Source of the DNA: Gemmatimonadota bacterium
GTDB lineage: Bacteria; Gemmatimonadota; Gemmatimonadetes; Gemmatimonadales; GWC2-71-9
NCBI GenBank assembly: GCA_003221825.1
Contig: QHUE01000130.1
Location: 1 to 6,377 of the forward strand
Reading direction: 5' to 3'
Length of the DNA stretch: 6,377 nt
The position numbers and the translations under genes were made by a program. Shown here piece after piece: positions 5,687 to 6,377 of the stretch. Every line of letters begins with the position of its first letter. Position 1 is the stretch's first letter. The notes beneath the pieces were generated by a model. The model worked only from the letters and a program-made list of their open reading frames with translations, was not told where the DNA came from and searched no databases.

Positions 5687-6377
5687 CTAGAACGTGAACT
5701 CCACGCCCAGCCGCGCCTGCGTCGCCGGCTGGTAGCTCAGCACCTGCCCGTACGTCGGGTTGGCGTTCGCGGGGTCGCCGTTGGCGTCTTCGCTAGCGTA
5801 GTGAAGTTGGTCGAGCCATACCGCACGACGCGGACTGCCGATGTGCAGCCAGTCGAGCGTCGTCCGAGCCCGCATCCCATGCGCGAGGGTGAAAGGATAG
5901 GCAAACCGGAGATTGAGATCCCAGATCGCCGGAGTCCGGCCCGCCGAACCGCGCGGCACGAGGAACGTCGCGCGGGTATAGGAGTTCAGGCCGAACTCGT
6001 TGAGCGGAGTACCCGACTGCCAGGTGAAGAAGAGCCCAGTCGTGAGGCCGAAAGCGAACGGATAGGCGCCGGACAGCTTCAGGACGTGGGTGCGGTCGTT
6101 CGGGAGCAGCCCCGTGCTGTTCTTGCGCTGCGAGGCGGTTTGCACGCCGCCGAGACCCCGACTACGAAGTAGAGAGGATTGTTGGCGTCCAGACCGAACC
6201 CGAATGCGGATAACAGATCCCTCCGGATCCCGCGGACGGTGACTTTGAGGGCTGGGCCGAGGAGCCGCTCATAGCCGAGTGTGACCTCGCGGTGGTGCTC
6301 TACCTGCAGGCCAGGGATGTTCGGGTACTGCGAAGGATCGGTGCTGATATTCCGAACAGAATCCGGCGTCGTCCCCG
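5687..6377 (-). pseudogene. Oar-like TonB-dependent receptor, C-terminal part, frame broken
   Basis: This is the C-terminal part of an outer-membrane TonB-dependent receptor of the Oar/carboxypeptidase-regulatory-domain type; the N-terminal plug and most of the barrel lie beyond the window. From 6375 the frame reads barrel sequence such as PGLQVEHHREVTLGYERLLG and GLDANNPLYFVVG (to about 6157), then runs through unrelated residues to a TGA at 6081-6079. The matching C-terminus is in another frame, visible from about 6145. It reads NSTGLLPNDRTHVLKLSGAY, then TTGLFFTWQSGTPLNEFG, and ends in QARLGVEFTF, an aromatic-terminated last strand. Both halves belong to the same family, so a segment of barrel (tens of residues, by family memory) has been lost near 6156 with a frame change. 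A free-standing GTG gene at 6145 is unlikely because it has no signal peptide. Substrate unknown. Confidence 0.78.

Noticed and set aside
4363..5697. 444-codon open frame on the plus strand
   Set aside because: It is long only because it mirrors glpK codon bias; the minus strand carries clear FGGY kinase motifs over the same bases.

Overview
All recognisable genes in this GC-rich window lie on the minus strand, so transcription runs from high to low coordinates. The gene content suggests a Gram-negative soil or sediment bacterium, most likely Gemmatimonadota, with Acidobacteriota as the main alternative. It includes an Oar-like TonB-dependent receptor ending in an aromatic residue, a small secreted outer-membrane beta-barrel, a System I cytochrome c maturation cluster with a Cys-type CcmE, and a CcmI-like zinc-ribbon protein. 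The phylum is inferred from gene style, not from a marker gene.

In transcription order: (a) 6377-5687, the C-terminal part of a TonB-dependent receptor, split between two frames by an apparent internal deletion; (b) 5613-4351, glycerol kinase glpK with a good Shine-Dalgarno but an in-frame deletion of about 72 codons; (c) 4354-3887, a SLOG/TIGR00725-type Rossmann protein overlapping glpK by ATGA; (d) 3879-530, a compact c-type cytochrome maturation operon: ccmE, ccmF, a broken ccmH, and a CcmI-like membrane protein with C-terminal zinc ribbons; (e) 469-1, a GTG-started outer-membrane beta-barrel that runs off the window edge.

The ccm genes are tightly packed: ccmE and ccmF abut with no gap, ccmF and ccmH overlap by ATGA, and 13 nt separate the ccmH remnant from the next gene. 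They probably act together in carrying haem (CcmE) to the CcmF lyase. CcmE has CxxxY in place of the usual haem-binding HxxxY. A TGnTATAAT promoter sits exactly where a leaderless ccmE transcript would need it, and its -10 box contains the stop codon of the upstream gene.

Two points deserve most attention. First, three genes (the receptor, glpK and ccmH) each have well-conserved sequence on both sides of a missing middle of roughly 50-80 codons. This means either real recent decay or a repeated assembly error, and reads are needed to decide. Second, a 51-nt GC-rich double-hairpin repeat lies codon-aligned and in frame inside the CcmI/zinc-ribbon gene and encodes 17 linker residues. No tRNA, rRNA, CRISPR array, transposase or integrase was seen, and no gap between genes exceeds 75 nt.
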